Source: Pezicula radicicola (lineage: Eukaryota; Ascomycota; Leotiomycetes; Helotiales; Dermateaceae). Taken from it: DNA of 64,000 nt. Each line of letters starts with the position of its first letter. Position 1 is the first letter of the stretch. The translations under genes and the position numbers were made by a program. The notes beneath the pieces were generated by a model. The model had not been told where the DNA came from. It was given only the letters and a program-made list of their open reading frames with translations, and ran no database searches. Location of the stretch: NCBI GenBank assembly GCA_003008705.1, contig PDUO01000053.1, positions 189,891 to 253,890 on the forward strand. The letters are read 5' to 3'. Shown here piece by piece: positions 1 to 11,089 of this stretch.

Positions 1-2290
1 TTTCTTCATCCCCAACCTCTATATTCTCTAGGTCTATAATCTCATCTATATCCCTATTTTCGAATATATCAATATCCTTGATATTAAACTATTTCTTTAG
101 ATACTCCGTAGCTTCAAGGACATCGATTCTAAGTCTATTTCGATAGTCCGTTAGTATGATTTTAGAACCAGAGAATAGATATTTAGCGTCTACTGATATA
201 GCTGGGATTGTAAGAAGATTAATTACTATAATAGATAGGTTGGGGTACTACTTTTATTATTCTTCTTAAAGCTATTAATCTAGAGCTTTTTTAACCCTAA
301 GAACTCTCCGAGCTTTACAATAATGTTTATATTCATTAATAATAGAGGTATTAACTGAATCATCAACCTCTGTATCTTAATTAATAAAGTTAAGAAATGG
401 ATTAACCTTACTTAGAGATGGTGGTATAATTTCGATACTAGTAGTTGGCTTATATTACCCCTATAGTTCTAAGACTAATTACTTTGAACTAGGGATCCAA
501 CTAGTATCCCAATAGGTATAAAAATATTGTTATTTCCTAGAGGGATGAAGTATAACTATAGTAATATAAGTTAGGGAATCGTTGGTTTTCTGATAATAAT
601 TAACTAGTTTATCCTATCTAGAATTAAATATTAAAGTAAGTAATAGGTTACTCATTGACTTCTCTTTACCTTACTTAAACTCGTAGAGTATAAAATCTAT
701 AGATAGTATAGTATCTTCTAGTATAGAATTACTAGATTCTAGTATTTTTATACTAACTTTTAAAGATTTAAGGAAGTTCTTAATTGATTTAATAATTACC
801 TATTCGTCATTAGTAAGTTTATTATCTACTATTGAGTATCTATTTCTCTTATCTATCTTATAACCCTATGTTTCGATATATTCTTTAATAGCTATCTATA
901 AGTCTAGATAATACTTAATCATAGAAAACTAAGAGTTCTAACGGGTTAAATTATCCCTTATTAATCGTTTACTAGTAGAGAGAGTTAGGAATCGAGATAT
1001 TCGTGGGTTTAAGTAATATATAAAAACAATGAAATTATGAAGCTTACTAAGGGGCCCTTTCTTTCTGTATTCTTTAACTTTATCAAGACTTATATTATAT
1101 ATATCATTATTATTATCGTCTTCGATAAGATCCTTACTTAAAATAAATAGGTAGGATTAGTAGGCTAAATTAATAATATAGCCCTAGCATTAAATTCATT
1201 GTTTCGTAGGGTGAAGCTTAATATTATATTGAGTATAGAATACTAATTATTATACTAATTAGCCTAGCTATAAAGTTGTAAATAGAGTTATAAGTAAAGC
1301 TTAAGACTTATAAATTAATAGGTACTTCATTATTATATTATTTAGGCTAGTATTATCTATTATAAAATAGCCTAATTTTAAAGTAATTCCCTAATCGTCA
1401 ATAACCTTTATTAAAAGCTCAGTAATTACAGGCCTATTATATAAGGTATTAGACTCTTTTAAGGTAATTAGGAAGCTTGTATACTTTCTATCCTTACTTA
1501 GAAAATAGACTATTACTCTAAGGATATCATGGTAGTTTAGTAAGGCTTATATATCGTATATAATATAAATCTTTGACTGAGCGGAATAGAGTATCTGTTT
1601 CTTCTTATTCTTTTGAAATTCATATTGTCATAGAAGCTATGTCTTAATTATTACATAGGTTGCTAGTAGCTAGGCTTTGATCCCTCTATTTAGGTATAAA
1701 AGTAGAGCTCGAAATTAGGGGTAAGTGATAATTCGAAATAAAATAGAGTAAGTAACCAGAAACCGAACTAATAGTAATTCAAAAATACCTCCGTCTATAT
1801 TCCTAGTATTATCTCTACCTAATTTACAATACTTGAATTTCTACTCTACTATAGTTTAGAAGGCTTCTTTAATGTTAGATTAGGCTCTTATAAGTATCTA
1901 CTCCCAGGCTAAATTTAAAGCTAGACTATAATAACCCTTGTTTATTAGACCTGTTAAGTGATTTATTGGGCTAGATATACTCCCTCTACCATCTCTATAT
2001 AAGTAATCCTTCTATATCCCCTTGCTTATATAATACTTACACCGCTATACTCTCTGACCCTTACTGTTTATATATATAACCTTAGGGTCGGGATCTAGTT
2101 GATGAAGATAGATCTAAGAGTATTAAGGGTATTTAAACTTTGATTCACTCGATTTCCGCTTCTTAGAGTTATCTAAGTCTAGCTCAGAGGAGGGTGTTTC
2201 TGATAGTAGTAGGTCTGAAAGTTCGGATGATAAGGTAATTGATTCTATAGCTACAGAGACCTGTCTAGTAAACCTAAGTAAGGTAGCTTG
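1..2290 (-). pseudogene. hAT-family transposase, RIP-degraded; C-terminus at the left window edge
   Basis: Read on the minus strand with many stops ignored, this AT-rich tract gives a hAT transposase in the usual order. Near 2.0-2.3 kb lies a Lys/Ser-rich N-terminus. Around 1.55-1.75 kb comes the core with an ITYP-FRALL-YLN pattern, and near 1.5-1.6 kb QKNKKKQ and SAQSKI. Near 940-960 is TR-stop-NS (TRWNS in the family), followed by a helical region with YIET and DKRNRYS. At about 60-215 is the C-terminal dimerisation segment (SVDAKYLFSGSK, then DYRNRLR). hAT enzymes cut and paste DNA using an RNase H-like core. Stops are TAA/TAG/TGA at former Gln/Trp/Arg sites. It cannot be functional. The family call is solid; the subfamily is not determined. 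Confidence 0.8.
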
Positions 2291-2499
2291 TTTAGTATAA
2301 CTAGGAGGGTTCTTATAGACATCTAGGAGTTCCTTTAGAGGTATATTAGTAGGTTAGTAGTGTATTTTATATAGTTGTTTTAATTCGAAGATTATTTCAA
2401 AGATATCTTGAAAAGATATATCGTTAAGTAAGGAGTAGAATAACTATTTCCCGGGAGATTATAGACGGGTTAGGCTAATTAGAGGCCTAGTATAAGGTA

Positions 2500-2690
2500 T
2501 TACTAATACTAGTAAATAATATCATAATATGACGATATATTGTAATATAGGGAAACCTATTATTATATTATATTGTGACAATATTAGGCTTCTAATATCG
2601 TTTTATATTGTCACAATATAGGAATTCTAATATCGTATCGCGATTATCGCGATCGATATGATATATCGTCATATTGTTAACCACACTGTC
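2500..2690. repeat. Palindromic, inverted-repeat-rich AT tract; possible hAT terminal or subterminal region
   Basis: A 15-bp sequence at 2526-2540 (AATATGACGATATAT) recurs as its exact reverse complement at 2661-2675, spanning about 150 bp. Between them sit two self-complementary motifs, around 2572-2586 (TATTGTGACAATATT) and 2603-2620, and a CG-containing palindrome near 2637-2656 (CGCGATTATCGCGATCG). The tract lies just upstream of the N-terminal end of the hAT transposase, where terminal and subterminal repeats of such an element belong. An 8-bp target duplication could not be assigned because the other end lies outside the window. Confidence 0.5.
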
Positions 2691-3001
2691 GGTGAGTTTA
2701 TTATTTCCTACAAGAGTGTACTCTTCCTTCGTAATAATCTTGAACTTGATTGTTTCAGCGCTTTTAGATCCTTGACGACATAACCAGGAGGCGCAACTTA
2801 ACTCTGAAAGATTAATGATTGTCCTAGTAGCAACGCTAGCTAAATATTAAATACTAGAGGCTATGATTCTCTCCCTCTCGTCATTTATATAAAACCCTTG
2901 TCGTTTTGCTTTGGCCATGGGTGAATTTTGAACCAGATCCTGAGATGCCCAGTCACGGGATGAAATTCTGTCGTTGCGTCGTTCTCATCCATCTGGTTTC
3001 T

Positions 3002-5107
3002 CTAGCCATACAGACGCGTCAGATTTGGCATTCCGCAAGCCAAAGCCACAAATCCGAATTCATGGTCATTCCGACACTCTGGCAAGGCCTTGACCTTGTC
3101 CTCAAAGACCTCCATGTGCATGCCGTCTCCAGCCCACTCATCCTGGTCTCGGGCGTTCTCGAACATAACTCTCAGCACACTCTCAGGCTTGCCTCCTCTC
3201 TGAAGGAAGTTCTTGGTATGAGGAGGCCACTCGCTAGCATCCATGCATTCATTCAAGACGTTGAGAATAGTTGGGGATCTGTTATTACGCAAGGTTGTAG
3301 CAGCATGGTGAAAGATGTTGGCGAAGCCTTGTCGGTATGACTTGTTCGTGGCGAAGTTTCGCTGAATGTCTGGAGCCACATGGGTAATTAAGTCATCATG
3401 CATCATACACCACGTCTCCCCATCTTCGACATCGTCGTTCAACATGTCGTGTGTAACTTCTGCTTGGCACAACAGCGCAAGGCTCATCCGCGGCGATAGA
3501 AAGCCATCGATGCACAAGCCGCATGTGCATCCAAACTTAAGTTGAGCATACTGGGATTGAGAAGGATTACCCAAGCTCTGCAGAGCTACTAGACAGCTGA
3601 TAGCTTCTGGAGCGAAACCAGAGAAGTCGTCGGATATGTCAACTGTCATCATTCCATGGTCTCTCCTAGTTCTCTTGGTTTCCAGGTTGGATTCAAGCTC
3701 TTCCATTGGAGTGTACCCTTTCACATTTCTAGCCAAGCTGAGGATCTGGCCCTCACCTGAATCATCAATCAACCAACGGACGGTTTGGACTTTGAGTTCA
3801 CAAGCTGCAATGTGCAAGGCATTGTTGGAATATCGGTCCACTTTTGTCCACTCATCGGCCGGCTTCTCACCTGTCTTCCAAGCCCTGAAGAATCCTACGC
3901 ACTCGCTGTCGGGGAGGGTGATGGTCGCATGGTGAAGTGGAAGTCTATCTTTTAATAGCTCCAGGCGCCAGGACTTCCGATTCTGGTCTACACCCCAATC
4001 CGCAGAACCTTCATGTTCTGGGCCTTCATCAACATCCGGCTCTTCTACGGCTGGATCGAAGTCATCAGTTGGCAGGATTGCACGCGCTGGGTGGCTTGTA
4101 TCTGTTGCAAGGCCACAGCAGCCAGATGCACCAATCCGACGAAAGCCGAGCGAGCGATAAAACGATACTGCATCATCAAATGCACGAAATCTAATCCCTT
4201 GTTGTTCGGCTTTTGTCTTGCCTCGAATGTCCGACTCGATATCGCGGGTGAGCCAGCCAGGTGCCACAAGAGAAAATTGCGGGTGTCTGCTTCCTGCTCG
4301 AGATTTCTCAATGAGGTAGGTGACAATTTTAGTCCCGATTGCTTTGCGACGCCACTCTTTATCGACAAGCAAATCCTCGATGACAAAAAATGATTCGAGG
4401 TCAAGCTCAGAACGCCAAACTCCGGTCCCTTTCTGGATTGGGTGATCCTTGAATTCCTTCCTGAGACGACCATAGCGGTCGAATAATTCGAAAGCAATCC
4501 GGGAAAGTTCCTGGCAAGGCTCCTCCATATCTCTCCAGAAACTGTCCCGAATCCTATCTCTCTGCACGTACCGGCCGAAACCTCGTCCAATCTCTTTTCC
4601 TTCGTAGCTGCAGTGAACACGTATGGTCTGCATCCAGCCTGTAAACTCATCCTCATCTTCTGCCAGGAATATTTTAAAGGTGAGCTTTTGATCAGCTAGG
4701 GAGTGTTCCTTCTGCTCGACTTCTGTCTCCTCCGGACCCATAGATTCCTCTTCGTCGTCGAAATCGCCGTAGAAGTTATGCTCGAATGCATCCATCTCCT
4801 CGTCAGAATCTTCCTCCTCGCTGTCGTCTCCCATACCCTCTGAGTCTTTTTCGTCTTCGTCCTCTTCCTCGTCCGAGATGGGAGAGTCATGTTCGTCTTC
4901 TTCATCGGCAAATGTCACGATTTCACCTTTCTCGATCAGCATTTTGCTACATGGTGACCTTCGAGTTGGGGACTTGCCATGATTCAAATCGCCACGTCTC
5001 TTACGGTCGTTGGCAATTGCTGTTGAGTGGCTGGGATCTTCTCGTGTCGGCGAAATGGCGTCAGCCTTGCGCTTACCACGAGTTTCTTCTGCTGCATTGG
5101 ATTCCAT
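3002..5107 (-). CDS. GNAT-fold acetyltransferase with acidic N-terminus and ankyrin-like C-terminal half; intact
   Basis: A single uninterrupted frame of 701 codons. The ATG at 5107 (protein starts MESNAAEE) is preferred over the longer non-ATG extension to 5143. Residues 1-55 are basic (KRKAD, RKRRGD), plausible for nuclear import. Residues 68-133 are Asp/Glu-rich. Residues ~150-325 carry the GNAT fold: strand FFVIEDLLV, the acetyl-CoA loop DKEWRRKAIGTK (R-x-x-A-I-G) and a closing AVSFYRSLGFRR. Residues ~427-480 look like one or two ankyrin repeats (NALHIAACELKVQTVRWL). A Cys cluster (CTCGLC) follows near 530. Substrate unknown; a protein-lysine acetyltransferase is an inference. It is the only long gene here without RIP-type stops, and has no visible intron. 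Confidence 0.85.
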   Translation of the reverse strand: MESNAAEETRGKRKADAISPTREDPSHSTAIANDRKRRGDLNHGKSPTRRSPCSKMLIEKGEIVTFADEEDEHDSPISDEEEDEDEKDSEGMGDDSEEEDSDEEMDAFEHNFYGDFDDEEESMGPEETEVEQKEHSLADQKLTFKIFLAEDEDEFTGWMQTIRVHCSYEGKEIGRGFGRYVQRDRIRDSFWRDMEEPCQELSRIAFELFDRYGRLRKEFKDHPIQKGTGVWRSELDLESFFVIEDLLVDKEWRRKAIGTKIVTYLIEKSRAGSRHPQFSLVAPGWLTRDIESDIRGKTKAEQQGIRFRAFDDAVSFYRSLGFRRIGASGCCGLATDTSHPARAILPTDDFDPAVEEPDVDEGPEHEGSADWGVDQNRKSWRLELLKDRLPLHHATITLPDSECVGFFRAWKTGEKPADEWTKVDRYSNNALHIAACELKVQTVRWLIDDSGEGQILSLARNVKGYTPMEELESNLETKRTRRDHGMMTVDISDDFSGFAPEAISCLVALQSLGNPSQSQYAQLKFGCTCGLCIDGFLSPRMSLALLCQAEVTHDMLNDDVEDGETWCMMHDDLITHVAPDIQRNFATNKSYRQGFANIFHHAATTLRNNRSPTILNVLNECMDASEWPPHTKNFLQRGGKPESVLRVMFENARDQDEWAGDGMHMEVFEDKVKALPECRNDHEFGFVALACGMPNLTRLYG

Positions 5108-5180
5108 TGCAGATGTGAAATGGCGAAAAGAACAAAGTGTCAATCAGAAGCTTTAGAGGAGTGAGGTGTGATGGTGGGAT

Positions 5181-5219
5181 GAAGGAGGGAAGGAGCGAAG
5201 GAGGGAAGAAGGGAAGGAT
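5181..5219 (-). promoter_or_regulatory. CT-rich tract in the promoter of the GNAT gene
   Basis: In gene orientation this is a near-pure pyrimidine run (plus strand GAAGGAGGGAAGGAGCGAAG and onward) about 75-110 bp upstream of the ATG at 5107. Such CT-rich tracts commonly precede start codons of expressed filamentous-fungal genes. The assignment rests on composition and position only. Confidence 0.4.
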
Positions 5220-6085
5220 GTTTGGTACTGTAGTGTAGGATTGTTGCTTTTGAATGTTGGTAATTCCAGGCAGCAAGGCTGAAGCGGGGATCGCTTTCGC
5301 CTACTCGAGTAATAGCTCTCAGCCACCATGGGCATACCCACTCAGAGCCTTTCGTGCTCTCAGCACACCACAGGCATGCACCACAGGGCAAACCACAGGG
5401 GCTAACCGAGGCCTTAAGTATACATAGGCTTTTATGTAAAATTCTGCCTATAATTAAGGCAAAAGGCCCTTACCAGCCTGGCCATAATTAAACCCTCTCT
5501 ACACGTGATATTTCTAATGCCTTATCTCTTAGCATGGTATCTCAACAAATTATTACAAACAGCTACTCGCAGTATAAAAAATAAGAGGCTAGTGTCTGGC
5601 TACAATAAGAAAGATAATGAATGAAATACGCACCGGAAGGTTGAAGTTTCCATGGGTTTTTGTTTGGTGTTGATCGAGATATATGTGAGCTGAAGCGATA
5701 CTGGAGGAAAGCGACAAGGCACACTCTCAGCACCCAGTCACGTGCGGCTAGACCAAAGGGGATCCGAATCAGATCCGGCAGGGACCCTTACAAGTTTAAC
5801 AAGAAACTGCAAACGGAGACTATTACATTATTTTGATAGGTTCAAAGAGGTGGCTGTGTTGTAGGCAATAGACATCTGCAAACCTCTATATATAAATAAC
5901 ATGGAAACTATAATCGATTCTTAAAGGAGTGCTCAGGGCACAAGGACTTGGCTCAGGTTAGAGCAGCGACTGCTCAGGTCCAAAGACGGAAATGGACTTG
6001 AGTGTGGGCACTTGTCGTCTGAGATTATATTGGTAGAAACACTCAATTGATACAGCGAATTTTTCTTTCATACACAAACTTACCT
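5220..6085. other. Intergenic, no gene recognised
   Basis: Mixed composition with a few short open frames that overlap one another and lack codon structure. I see no tRNA, no repeat with a partner in the window and no conserved protein motif. Confidence 0.5.
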
Positions 6086-6086
6086 C

Positions 6087-6775
6087 TATGTTCTCGATAC
6101 GCCCTTCCTCGATTATCTTCTGCAATTCGAGGACCTCGATTTCGAAATCATTTATCTTTATATCCTAGAAGGATTGTTAGTCTTTGTTTTAGGGGTTTTC
6201 TTTTTTAGGAATTACCATTTTGATGTCCCGGTAGGTGGCTTCGTCCATGAGACCGCCGTCATCACTCGCCGCATCGTTTGTCGCACCAGCGTCCACGAAA
6301 CCACTATCATCATCCACGATATGATTTTCAACAGACTTTTCGCTACACTTACCACTAAATTCAAGATAACTCTAGTCTAATATCGAATCACCGATTTCAA
6401 CTCCAGCTTCGTCTCTAGCTTCATCTCCTGCTCTAGTGGTTGAACTTTCACCATCATCCCCTACCTTCCAGTCTCATCAATCTCCTCACTCATCTCTGCA
6501 CCAACAGTCGAAGACCCCCTCTCATCCAAAACCTCAGCAACTCTCCCATGAATCTTAACCATCCTCCTCATCTTATCCTTAATCTTCTCAATAACAACAT
6601 CATGAACGCTCTTCAAAGAACCACCACTACCATAGCGACTACCACCTTTTACCTTGATATTCGGCAGCCCCTCTAAAAGATCGATAGCACATCCTATCTT
6701 CGGAAATAGGGCGTCGAATTTGTCTTTTTGGGTGGGAATCTTGTAGTTGTGTTGGGTTGTCGAGATGTTGTTCAT
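6087..6775 (-). pseudogene. Unidentified multi-exon gene, frameshifted and with a stop
   Basis: The first exon runs from 6775 to about 6462 (104 codons, starts MNNISTTQHNYK) with Gly/Ser and basic stretches. The next base shift opens a frame that continues through an acidic region (AGDEARDEAG), meets one TAG near 6380, and goes on through DDDSGFVDAG and DEATYRDIKM. A good intron follows: donor GTAATT after codon ATG at about 6213, branch-like GACTAAC, acceptor CTAG near 6163. The next exon encodes a short helical, coiled-coil-like segment (DFEIEVLELQKIIEEG) and ends at another donor, GAG|GTAAGT, near 6087. Family not recognised. One frameshift and one TAG (CAG-like context) indicate decay, although an unrecognised intron could explain the frameshift. 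Confidence 0.5.
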
Positions 6776-6779
6776 TGGT

Positions 6780-8600
6780 ATTGCAGCTAGATTTGAAGTT
6801 TATAAGATCGTGTTGGTTGAAAATTAGCTAGGGTAGATAAATTATTAGTTAGTATTTCGGTTTTGTTTTAGGCGCCTATTTGTTTTTTATTTAGGAGATC
6901 CTTGGGTACATTCTTTTCATTCGCTGGTGTTGCTGTTGTATGGCATGTCTTGCAGGGTTAGGAGAGTCTTGGCTGGAGTTATTTTAACCAAGGATTAAGG
7001 GGAATAGATATCAAAGTTGTATCTAGGTAAGGAGTAAAAGTTCTTGCTAATATAATCTTGTGGTCATCTATCTCCCTATAAGCAAACAACTTTAGGCAAT
7101 TTCCGACAACCAAACACTCTTAAAAACCCTGGTTTCTAGGGACGAGAATCTATAGAAATCTAAGTACATACGGTCGGCTTCCTGAAAAGCGGAAGCAGAT
7201 CAGAGTATATGAAGATTCTTCTCATAGTGTCTATCTATTTCAAACAAAACCCCCGTCTCCTTTCAGAGTTTCATTTTATACTAATGGTACTAATGATACT
7301 CCCTTCAGTGCCAGTGCCTTCGGGTACACTTGTTTTCAGTTCACTTGAGTACTCGCTCGTTTAAGGGTATATTCAGAGTTTTCGTTGGGAGCCGGTAGCT
7401 CTATTGCAGAAACACAATTTGAGTGTATATTTATTTGAGTACCAATTTTATTCCAGTCCTCAGTTCATTTGCGTCCCTATTTCGAGCACATAAAAGCCCC
7501 AACACCTGTCCCATCATTCTTAAACTGGCTCACTTCACTCGTACTTTCCTCATTTTCTTTGCTTTTCCTTTGAAACTTCATAAACTTCATTTCCGTTTCA
7601 GTCTACCTACCTCCTCTACATCCACCTTTGTACTCCTTCTTTCATTTTATATTGTCGCTTAAACGCTTCGCTCTTTTTTTAGTCTCCCGCACTCTCTCAA
7701 TTCATCCCCTCGGTGCTCACCTGCCTCTATACATCCAATTGTCTAACACAACGAAACTCCCTCCCTCATTCCAATGCTCTATTCCTACTAACTTACCAGC
7801 ACCGGCAAAGGGCCTTACCGTTACCTTTAACTTGTCCAAATCGTGTTTCAAGATTGTCTATAGGTTCCATCTAAAAGTCTTGCAAATCTGTTTAGTGCCT
7901 ATTCTGTAGTTTGGAAGAGATCTAGGATGTAATCTATGAAGGAAAGACCAGGAAGACGGTCCAAGAAACGACATAGAAAACGAACAACCCAGGAAGAGGA
8001 CGAGTAGAAGACAAGAAGAAGAAAAATTACACCTCCCTTCCACCTCTCACAATAAATCTTAAATAAACCCTGAAATAAATTCCCAAGCAAATTAACGTAA
8101 ACAAACCAAAACTAATGAATGCCGTTCGTTGCATTCGTCTTGGTACAATGCATCTTCCCTACACGCAAGCACTCGATGCCCCCTCGAAAACACAACCAAG
8201 ACAAGACAGAAAAGAAAAACGAAAACAAAAAAAGACAACAAATAGAAAAGACATTATTATTATCATCAAATCTTAAATCCCATCCCTTTCCCTATACAAG
8301 TAGGCAATTAGTGTTAGACTAAATCAGGAAGGTTTTGATTTCCTTAGCTTTTATACTCTTNCCCCCCCCGGCTTATCTATCCATATACTGCTCTCCCTAT
8401 AGTCTTAATCGACAGCTCTCGGCTACTGAAATAGTTCGACAAAACGAGAGGTAAAACAAGAGACAAAAAAGAAAAAGAAAAACACGCACAGAGACAGAGG
8501 AGAGAGTGTGTATATGTATGTGTGAGTGAGTGAGAGGGAGGGAGGAGGGGCAAGAACAGAAAACAACCGACATAGTCAGCTAGTCGAATCTATCCATCCT
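6780..8600. other. No gene seen; pyrimidine-rich spacer with one ambiguous base
   Basis: About 7.4-7.8 kb is strongly CT-rich on the plus strand, which yields spurious Phe/Leu/Ser/Pro frames. Around 8.46-8.56 kb the strand turns purine/GT-rich (GAGA and GTGAGTGAGTGAGAGGGAGG). Position 8361 is an N before a C8 homopolymer, an assembly uncertainty. No frame shows a recognisable domain. Confidence 0.5.
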
Positions 8601-8609
8601 ACTCCCTCC

Positions 8610-9920
8610 CTCTAATCCCGATTACAGCACCACCTCTAAGCCCTAAATCCTAAATCGCTAAAAACCTCAAACCAAAGCCTTATTCCTCTACTACATCCGT
8701 CTCCAACTCCTCCAAGCTCTACAAATCCTCCAACTCTATAACATCATCCATCAAAGACCGATGCGTATTATAAAGAGTCTCGAAATCGAATTTGCCTACT
8801 CGACTCGTTAATTCTGTAATCTTCATGTAGTCGATTAGTGAGTCTTCTTCTTGTTTAATAGCGTTTGAGTCTGAAGGTCCTAGGAAGGAGATTGGGACTA
8901 CTAAGACTGGAACTGAGGAAGAAGATGATAATTGAATTTCGGATGGTTGGATTAGTTGGAGTTCGTTTTGTGGGACTTTGGATAAAGGTTCGACGTTCGG
9001 AAAGTCTTGGAAGGTAGTTTCTTTGACTTCATCCTGGTTCTGGAATTCAGATGAGGGTATGATTTCTTTGACTTCCTCGAGTTGGTTTTAATTCTGGCTC
9101 AGGACATATTCGATTTCGGTCTTAGTCTTGGGCTTAACTTCCTCCATCTCGACTCCATCCTCAACATTATTCTTGGCTTTAACAGCAGTATCTTCGTCAA
9201 CCTTGACTCTCTCCACATGACCATGAACACGAGCATGACCATACCCGGTAATCTTCGCCACAAATATAATCAAGCCACGACGAAGCACGAGAAAACAAGT
9301 AAAAGCCAGGACTACCAAAGCCGGAATTGGAAGCAGAGATCCATATCCATCCAAACTGTCTGGAGAGGAGACTGGAGTTTGAATTGATGGGTCTACGACC
9401 GAGATATTGGTGAGGGGTAGAGTGTTGCTGACAGGTACAGTACTATTGCTTTGATTGAGATTAATGAATCAGGTTGGTTCCTGATAAGGTAATGGTTATA
9501 TTGGTATCGTTATTGGTAGATTGATTCCAACAGACCGGGGAGTTATTGGTAATAAAATGAGCGGTAATAATATTTGCAACAGTTTGATTGAAGATTGAAA
9601 GATTATCAGTTATAAAAGAATCGGTAGTGATATTAGTAGTAATTTGATTCCGGACAGAGTTCGAGGTCGAGTTCGGTGTATGTAATCCATTTCCAACCGC
9701 GACACCAAGTGGGCTACTAGGGGTACCAGCAAATTAGAGAGGAATAGAAATACGACATTATGGAATCAAGAGCGTAGCTGAACAGACACCGGATATCTGC
9801 GTACACCACATCCGTACATGGGGATCTGGGTAGGAATTGGAAGAGCTGAATTCTGGTGGATGCTTTGGAGCCGCAAAGGATGATAGCCAGGATTGCGATG
9901 AGACGGTATGAGATGGCCAT
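8610..9920 (-). pseudogene. Secreted-head, single-pass membrane glycoprotein with acidic cytoplasmic tail; broken
   Basis: The start ATG at 9920 gives a classic signal peptide (MAISYRLIAILAIILCGSKA). Lower down, a frame rich in Asn-X-Ser/Thr sequons (NITTDSF, NQSTNNDTNITI) runs about 9720-9480, then after a frameshift a TM helix follows at about 9330-9255 (LPIPALVVLAFTCFLVL). After the helix comes an Arg/Lys stop-transfer (RRG), then a long Glu/Lys-rich tail (EEVKPKTKTE) that reads on past a TAA near 9087 (SQN-stop-NQLEEVKE) to about 8640. The tail holds Pro/Ser/Glu-rich linkers and ends EELETDVVEE. The layout is that of a type I cell-surface sensor or adhesin. Family not recognised. CAA-to-TAA stops and one frameshift mark it as dead. 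Confidence 0.55.
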
Positions 9921-10244
9921 GAGTCGACTAGACTATTTCTTTGATACTGGTGGTGTTGGTGGGGTAGATGTAGATGTGGTTTGAGCATAGAAATTATAGT
10001 TGTAATTGTTGATTTGGCTGTTATGTGTTCCATGGCATGTATAATATGCATGATTGCAGTCGTTATGTTTCTTATTCGTGCCGACGATAGAAAGGTTTAG
10101 GAGTTGAGAATAGGTTACTACTAGTGGTGTAGCATGATAGTAATGCTTGCAAAGTATTGTTGTCATTGATATTGATAGTAGACGGTAGTGGGATTTAAGG
10201 ATAAGTTACTACTACTAGTAGTATAACATAGCCGGGGTAGTTTT

Positions 10245-11085
10245 TAATGTTGTTTTGATTGTCACCAACGCGGAAAGAGTTCTCGTCTTTGAAGTCTCCT
10301 ATGCTTTAGCTGTCATCAACAACAAGAGAGTTTTTCTCTTCCAACTCTTAATTTTCGCTAACAATAACAGAGGGCTCCTCGAACTTGGCCTTAACTCTAA
10401 CTTTCTTCTCCTTAACTAGTTTAGTTCGCGCGAGAACAGTATCAGCAGCAGGGTCAACTACTATAAGACTAATTAGCAAAGGATAAATTAGCTAAGAAAG
10501 GAAAAGGAAAAGGAAAAAGAAAAAGAAAAAGCAGAAGAAGACACAGAAAAGTCAGACATACTATCCTCCTCCACCTCGTCAACCTCATCCTCCTCCTCCT
10601 CTTCTACAATCCTCCGCTCCTCCTCTACTAGAGTAAGAAGCATACGCCCCAACTCTACAACGGTCCTATCACAAAAGATATCTAACAATCAAGCTTCTCG
10701 AAGAAGCATATCCTTAGTATAGGAAAAGAACGGTATAACACGAACTTCGAGTTCGTAGTTGTTAGTAGAGTTTAGGTATACGAGTTAGAGTCGGGCTATA
10801 AGGGTTACTCGGGGGCCGTTGGTCGGGAGGTTTATGTCTAGATTCTAAAGGAGGCATGTGAGTTCCAATTCAGTAATGCTTGCGGAGACTGTAAGATGGT
10901 GTATATTTAAGGTTGGAGTGGATTTGGTAGTGGAAATAGTGGCCTTAAAGGTGGGCATAGTAGTCTTGTTAATGTACTTTAGAGAAGGAAAGGATGGTTA
11001 GTAAGGATGGAACTTTGGTTGTAGATGGTAGAGTAATGGAGTGGAGCGGAGGGAGGGAGGCAATGGGATAAATACTTACAGACAT
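10245..11085 (-). pseudogene. Unidentified Glu-rich protein gene with RIP-type stops
   Basis: A possible start ATG at 11085 (MS, then donor GTAAGT) precedes an intron. From about 10990 down one frame reads MPTFKATISTTK, LTVSASITELELTCLL-stop-NLDINLP, LIARL-stop-LVYLN, YELEVRVIPFFSYTKDMLLR, and CDRTVVELGRMLLTLVEEER. A run of Glu/Asp (VEEEEEDEVDEVEED) and a Ser/Phe repeat (10497-10530) follow. A further coding-like stretch (KEKKVRVKAKFEEPSVIVS, then DENSFRVGDN) reaches about 10250. Stops are TAG/TAA/TGA in a frame that otherwise keeps protein-like composition. No family recognised. Confidence 0.5.
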
Positions 11086-11089
11086 GTTG

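Noticed and set aside
2906..4393. Open frames of 85-144 codons on the plus strand
   Set aside because: They are antisense shadows of the intact acetyltransferase gene and carry no motifs.
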